Positions 60,569 to 64,000 of a stretch of DNA of 64,000 nucleotides are shown here, one piece after another; the stretch's first letter is position 1, and each line of letters opens with the position of its first letter. The notes beneath the pieces were generated by a model, which worked only from the letters and a program-made list of their open reading frames with translations, had not been told where the DNA came from and searched no databases. The position numbers were made by a program, and so were the translations under genes. The stretch comes from Papillibacter cinnamivorans DSM 12816. GTDB lineage: Bacteria; Bacillota; Clostridia; Oscillospirales; Oscillospiraceae. The stretch is from positions 284,714-348,713 of the forward strand of contig NZ_FWXW01000004.1 in the NCBI RefSeq assembly GCF_900176335.1. Reading direction: 5' to 3'.

Positions 60569-61888
60569 ATGAAAAGACTATTCAGCCTGTTTTTGAGCCT
60601 GATATTGGTTCTGGGCCTTGTTTCCTGCGCCTCCTCCTCGGCATCAAAAATCTCTTCGGAGGAAAAAGCCATCACGGACGCCGCCTCTGCCGAAGCGCTT
60701 GAGACCCTCGCCCGGCAGTACGGCGACGAGGGAAAATACGAATATGCGATGCAGGCGGCTAAAAAGCTCCTGGAGCTGGACCCGGACAGCCAGGACGGGT
60801 ATCTTTTAAAGGCGGAGCTTCGGATTCGGGAGATGCAGTCCGCCTATGGAGAGCTCAACGCCATGGTGGAAGAGGATCTCGGCAGTGTGCCGGACCCTGC
60901 GGCCTATAAGGAGGAGCTCGCCCGGATGTACGAAGAGGCGGGACTGGACCTGATTATCCCCTTTGTGCCGGATTACGCCTCCCCGGAAGAGATCAATACT
61001 GTGGGGAACTCCGCCCAGAATCTCTACGGGATTGTTTGGAACGCCGACGGCTCCTCCGTCTCCGGGGTCTTCGCCTCCCAGGGAGAATGGATCTATTATG
61101 CCGATCCCAAGGATCATTACGCGCTGTATAAAGGCCGAACGGACGGGGGCAGCCTGGAAAAAATTACTTCGGACGCGGCCTGCAGTCTCAACGTGGCGGG
61201 GGACTGGATCTATTACATAAACCGGGGGGAGGAAAACTCTCTCTATAAGATCCGCACCGACGGGAGCGGAAGGACGCGGCTCACGGACGACGCCTGCGCT
61301 TCCGCCGTCGTCTGCGGAGACTGGATATACTATGTCAATCAGGACGACCGGGACACGATTTACCGCATCGGCATTGACGGAGCCGCGCGGGAGATTTTCG
61401 GCAAAACGGACGCGAAGCTTCTGTTTACGGACGGAGTTTGGCTCTATTTTTCCTCCGAGGATGAAGAAAATCTGGTGAGGCTGAAGCTGGATAAAAGCGG
61501 TCAGGAGTATCTTCTGGGGCGCTGGCATGTCTGGGTGTATCTCTATGAGGGGTGGCTCTATTATCTCACGGACGACAACGGCCTGGCCATTCTGAAGATG
61601 CGCCCGGACGGCGCCGATGTGACGGAGGTGTGGCATTACGACGCCAAGATCAATTTCTATGCGCTGTTGGACGGCAGGCTGATCGTGTCGGTACGTGACA
61701 GGGAGGGCAAAGAAGGTCTCCTTGCCCTCCGGCTGGATACCCTGGAGGAGGAGCTTAGCCTGGAAAATGTGCACTCCGAGGCGGTCTGCTCCGATTCCCG
61801 GGGAAACGTCTACTTCATAACCTCCGCAGACGACCTCGGGCTGTATCGGATCGACTGGGAAACGGGCTCCGCCGTCCCGATTGGATGA
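60569..61888 (+). CDS. DUF5050-type lipoprotein with TPR-like N-terminus
   Basis: 439 residues. Signal peptide with lipobox VSC (C20). Residues about 35-110 form a TPR-like helical pair (ALETLARQYGDEGKYEYAMQAAKKLLELDP). From about 165 on come beta-propeller-like repeats of the DUF5050 type, each with a WIYYxN/ADxxD...LYKxRTDG pattern (GEWIYYADPKDHYALYKG, GDWIYYINRGEENSLYKI, GDWIYYVNQDDRDTIYRI). Likely a cell-surface binding protein; ligand unknown. GGAG precedes the ATG. It stands alone. Confidence 0.82.
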   Translation: MKRLFSLFLSLILVLGLVSCASSSASKISSEEKAITDAASAEALETLARQYGDEGKYEYAMQAAKKLLELDPDSQDGYLLKAELRIREMQSAYGELNAMVEEDLGSVPDPAAYKEELARMYEEAGLDLIIPFVPDYASPEEINTVGNSAQNLYGIVWNADGSSVSGVFASQGEWIYYADPKDHYALYKGRTDGGSLEKITSDAACSLNVAGDWIYYINRGEENSLYKIRTDGSGRTRLTDDACASAVVCGDWIYYVNQDDRDTIYRIGIDGAAREIFGKTDAKLLFTDGVWLYFSSEDEENLVRLKLDKSGQEYLLGRWHVWVYLYEGWLYYLTDDNGLAILKMRPDGADVTEVWHYDAKINFYALLDGRLIVSVRDREGKEGLLALRLDTLEEELSLENVHSEAVCSDSRGNVYFITSADDLGLYRIDWETGSAVPIG

Positions 61889-61995
61889 CGGCATGTCGGG
61901 CAGCGGCGGATATTTTTATAAATCGTGAAAGAAAGTATGTAAAAAGGATTGCCAAAGTCCTCCATTTTGCCCTACAATGGGAAGCGGGTGATGGG

Positions 61996-62622
61996 ATGTA
62001 CTCGACAGGACAAATCACAACCGCGCGGTATTTGAAAATTGCCGTGGACTTGGCGGCCCGGATTGCTTCCGGAGAAATTCCGGAGCGGGAAAGGCTGAAA
62101 GGCCGCTCCGTTCTTTCCTCCGAATACGGCGTTTCCTCGGAGACTATCCGAAGGGCCATGTCCATCCTGTGCGATAAAAAAGTGGTCGAGGTGAATATCG
62201 GAAGCGGGATTACCGTGCTGTCCCGGGAAAAAGCGGTGGAATTCGTCAAGAGCTTTAAAAACGGCGAGAGCATTGCGGAAATGAACTCGGCCCTTTCCTC
62301 CCTGTTTGAGAAACGCAAAGCCCTGGACGAGGAGATATCCTCCACCACCGGGCGGATCATAGACATGTACAAATACATGCGCTCCGATCTGATAACGCCG
62401 GTGGAAATCGTGCTGCCGGAGGGTTCCCACGTGATCGGGCGGAGCATCGGGGCTCTTGAGGTATGGCATAATACGGGAGCTACCGTCATTGGCATCCTCC
62501 AGGGGAATCAGATCATCATATCCCCCGGGCCGTATTACGAGTTTACGCCGGGAGACAGGGTACTGATTGTGGGCGATGAGAGCGTCATCGAGCGGTTTAA
62601 CTTGTTTATCCGCGGCGCCTGA
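61996..62622 (+). CDS. GntR-family regulator with RCK_C domain (BusR-like)
   Basis: 208 residues. N-terminal GntR-type winged helix (GRSVLSSEYGVSSETIRRAMSILCDKKVVEV), a coiled-coil stretch (about 90-130: ALSSLFEKRKALDEEISS) and a C-terminal TrkA_C/RCK_C domain (PVEIVLPEGSHVIGRSIGAL, GDRVLIVGDESVIERF). This is the architecture of BusR, the c-di-AMP-responsive repressor of osmolyte uptake in lactic acid bacteria. RCK_C domains of this type bind c-di-AMP. No transporter gene lies next to it in the window, so its targets are elsewhere. The start at 61996 begins just before the domain; longer frames lack homologous content. Confidence 0.82.
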   Translation: MYSTGQITTARYLKIAVDLAARIASGEIPERERLKGRSVLSSEYGVSSETIRRAMSILCDKKVVEVNIGSGITVLSREKAVEFVKSFKNGESIAEMNSALSSLFEKRKALDEEISSTTGRIIDMYKYMRSDLITPVEIVLPEGSHVIGRSIGALEVWHNTGATVIGILQGNQIIISPGPYYEFTPGDRVLIVGDESVIERFNLFIRGA

Positions 62623-62643
62623 AAAGAAATAGACCTTGAATAG

Positions 62644-62685
62644 AGCGCACCGCAGGTTTTTTTGAAATCCTGCGGTGCGCTTTTT
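62644..62685 (+). terminator. Terminator of the BusR-like gene
   Basis: Perfect 13-bp stem (62644-62656 with 62669-62681) followed by TTTT, 21 bases after the stop. Confidence 0.9.
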
Positions 62686-62716
62686 GCCGGCTTGTGGTTC
62701 CTTTGGGTGCATAGAC

Positions 62717-62785
62717 TTGACAGAGTATGGAAATTTTGATACCATATAACAAGCAACCTAAATTAAAATAACAGGTTGTTTGTAA
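62717..62785 (+). promoter_or_regulatory. Promoter and inverted repeat before the glycosyltransferase-like gene
   Basis: TTGACA (62717-62722), 17 bases, TACCAT (62740-62745). Directly behind it, 11-bp arms with one G-U pair (ACAAGCAACCT/AGGTTGTTTGT) at about 62748-62785 could be an operator or leader hairpin. Confidence 0.55.
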
Positions 62786-62875
62786 AAATATTCTAGCAAG
62801 CCCCGATAAAAAGGCAGCAAATACAGAAACGGAAGGGGATATAGGGACAAATAAGCGGAAAGGTGTAAAAGGTGC

Positions 62876-64000
62876 ATGGAAATGAAAGCGAAACTGAAAA
62901 ACAGGCCGGTGAACGTGGGAGTTGGATTTGTGACGGGGCGGAAAGGTTTTCGGAAACTTGCCCGGACGTATCTGGAGAGCTGGTATGAATCCGGGTTGCT
63001 GGAAAAGGAAGGCGCAAGGCTGAGTCTTTTTGTCGCCTATGATTTGAAATACAGGAATACGACGCCCGCCGACTATAAAAACCTGGATAAACGGATTCTG
63101 GAGGCCCTAAGCAGCCCGTTTTATATCGGGGAAGAGGCGATCCGCGCGGAGACGGCGGGGCTTATCGGCGCAGGCGTGATTTCAGAACGGGAGGCGGAGC
63201 TTCTTTTCGGGGAAGGCTATGCGAAGAAACGGAATGTAATTTTATATTTTGCCATAAAAAACGGCATGGATTACCTGCTGTTTCTGGATGACGATGAGTA
63301 TCCCATGGCGGTGCTCCGTCAGCCGGAAGGCCTGACCTGGAGGGGACAGAAAGTGCTGGCGACCCATTTAAAATACATAGAAAGCGCGGATATTACCCAT
63401 GGGTACCACTGCGGCTACGTATCGCCCATTCCCACCCTCGCCTTTGACGATTCTCTCGGGGAAGAGGACTTCCGGGTGTTTATCGAAGCCATCAGCAACG
63501 ATATTATCTCCTGGGACTCCATTCGAGAAAAGATGAAAAACAATGGGGTGAGCTATGCCGCCGGAGAAAAAATGGAAAAGCACTTTGTCCGGGTTGTGAA
63601 GGAAGTGGACGGCGCGAAATTTATTTCCGGATCCAATCTCTGCCTCAATCTGAAAGACCCGGAGAGAGTGTTTCCCTTCTACAATCCCCCGGGAGCCCGG
63701 GGGGAGGACACCTTTTTAAGCACCTGCTTGTCGGACCGCCGGGTGCTCAAGGTGCCCTGCTATACCTTTCACGACGGCTTTTCTTCCTACACACATCTGC
63801 TGTGCGGAATCCTGCCGGAACAGCTCAGGCCGGTCCGGCCTGGAAGCGGGACCGCCGACGAGAGGTTCCTGAAAGCCTGCATCGGCTGGATCCGGTATAA
63901 ACCGCTTCTCCTGTTTATAACCCGGCCCGACCAATTTGAATCGGAAATCGAAAGGATGAAAGAGGACCTCCGCCGAGTCCTTCCCAAGATCTGCGCGTAT
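62876..64000 (+). CDS. Glycosyltransferase-like protein, 3' end outside window
   Basis: 375 codons are visible before the right edge. The protein has an alternating beta/alpha start (VNVGVGFVTGRKGFRKLARTYL). A DDDE motif in YLLFLDDDEYPM near residue 140 is of the kind that binds the nucleotide-sugar metal in GT-A glycosyltransferases. ISGSNLCLNL and GARGEDTFLSTCLS could form the acceptor side. I cannot place it in a named family. AAAGGTG lies before the ATG at 62876; a second ATG six bases on is possible. Its own promoter lies upstream. Confidence 0.6.
   Translation, partial: MEMKAKLKNRPVNVGVGFVTGRKGFRKLARTYLESWYESGLLEKEGARLSLFVAYDLKYRNTTPADYKNLDKRILEALSSPFYIGEEAIRAETAGLIGAGVISEREAELLFGEGYAKKRNVILYFAIKNGMDYLLFLDDDEYPMAVLRQPEGLTWRGQKVLATHLKYIESADITHGYHCGYVSPIPTLAFDDSLGEEDFRVFIEAISNDIISWDSIREKMKNNGVSYAAGEKMEKHFVRVVKEVDGAKFISGSNLCLNLKDPERVFPFYNPPGARGEDTFLSTCLSDRRVLKVPCYTFHDGFSSYTHLLCGILPEQLRPVRPGSGTADERFLKACIGWIRYKPLLLFITRPDQFESEIERMKEDLRRVLPKICAY

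Overview
This window looks like the chromosome of an anaerobic, Gram-positive, GC-rich clostridial bacterium, most like the Oscillospiraceae and relatives. The signs are strong AGGAGG-type ribosome binding sites, S-layer-homology (SLH) surface proteins, consensus sigma-A promoters, an oxygen-sensitive 2-hydroxyacyl-CoA dehydratase activase, an iron-only hydrogenase-type protein and acyl-CoA metabolism. No species can be named from the sequence alone.

Left part (1-24.4 kb) is ordinary, GC-rich housekeeping sequence. It holds, mostly on the minus strand, an activase running off the left edge, a membrane protein, a hydrogenase-like protein, tag, a Fur-family regulator (probably Zur), a 3-hydroxyacyl-CoA dehydrogenase, recR, rpe and threonine deaminase. 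These are followed by an enoyl-CoA hydratase (+), galE with an esterase (-), an acyltransferase/zinc-ribbon membrane protein pair (+), and a complete seven-gene arginine operon argG-H-C-J-B-D-F (+) with an ArgR-like operator at its promoter.

Middle part (24.6-46.1 kb) is accessory and visibly different in composition. It begins at two adjacent tRNA-Ser genes. The last 24 bases of the second tRNA are repeated exactly at 33066-33089, so 24.8-33.1 kb has the form of an island integrated in the tRNA. The island carries an SLH protein, two paralogous glycine-rich secreted proteins, a small DUF2442-like protein and a large MalT/LuxR-type ATPase regulator. A second, diverged module of the same plan (regulator, DUF2442-like protein, giant SLH protein) lies at 39.2-45.3 kb. 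It is followed by the wreck of a third regulator and a degenerate copy of the tRNA end at 46075-46091. Between the two modules sits another MalT-like regulator with tandem operator-like repeats and a set of small membrane proteins and a flavodoxin. No intact integrase or transposase is visible.

Right part (46.1-64 kb) returns to GC-rich sequence. It contains a LysR regulator divergent from an EamA exporter, a TetR regulator with an FMN-dependent hydroxyacid oxidase, an HD-GYP-like protein, a response regulator/histidine kinase/ABC exporter locus, an acetyltransferase, a zinc uptake system znuCB/znuA sharing an operator with the Fur-family gene 54 kb away, a DUF5050 lipoprotein, a BusR-like GntR/RCK_C regulator, and a glycosyltransferase-like gene running off the right edge.

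The most unusual items are the paired surface modules and their attachment-site traces, a chain of six nearly abutting hairpins at 4800-5036, and a long inverted-repeat unit at 11.1-11.8 kb.
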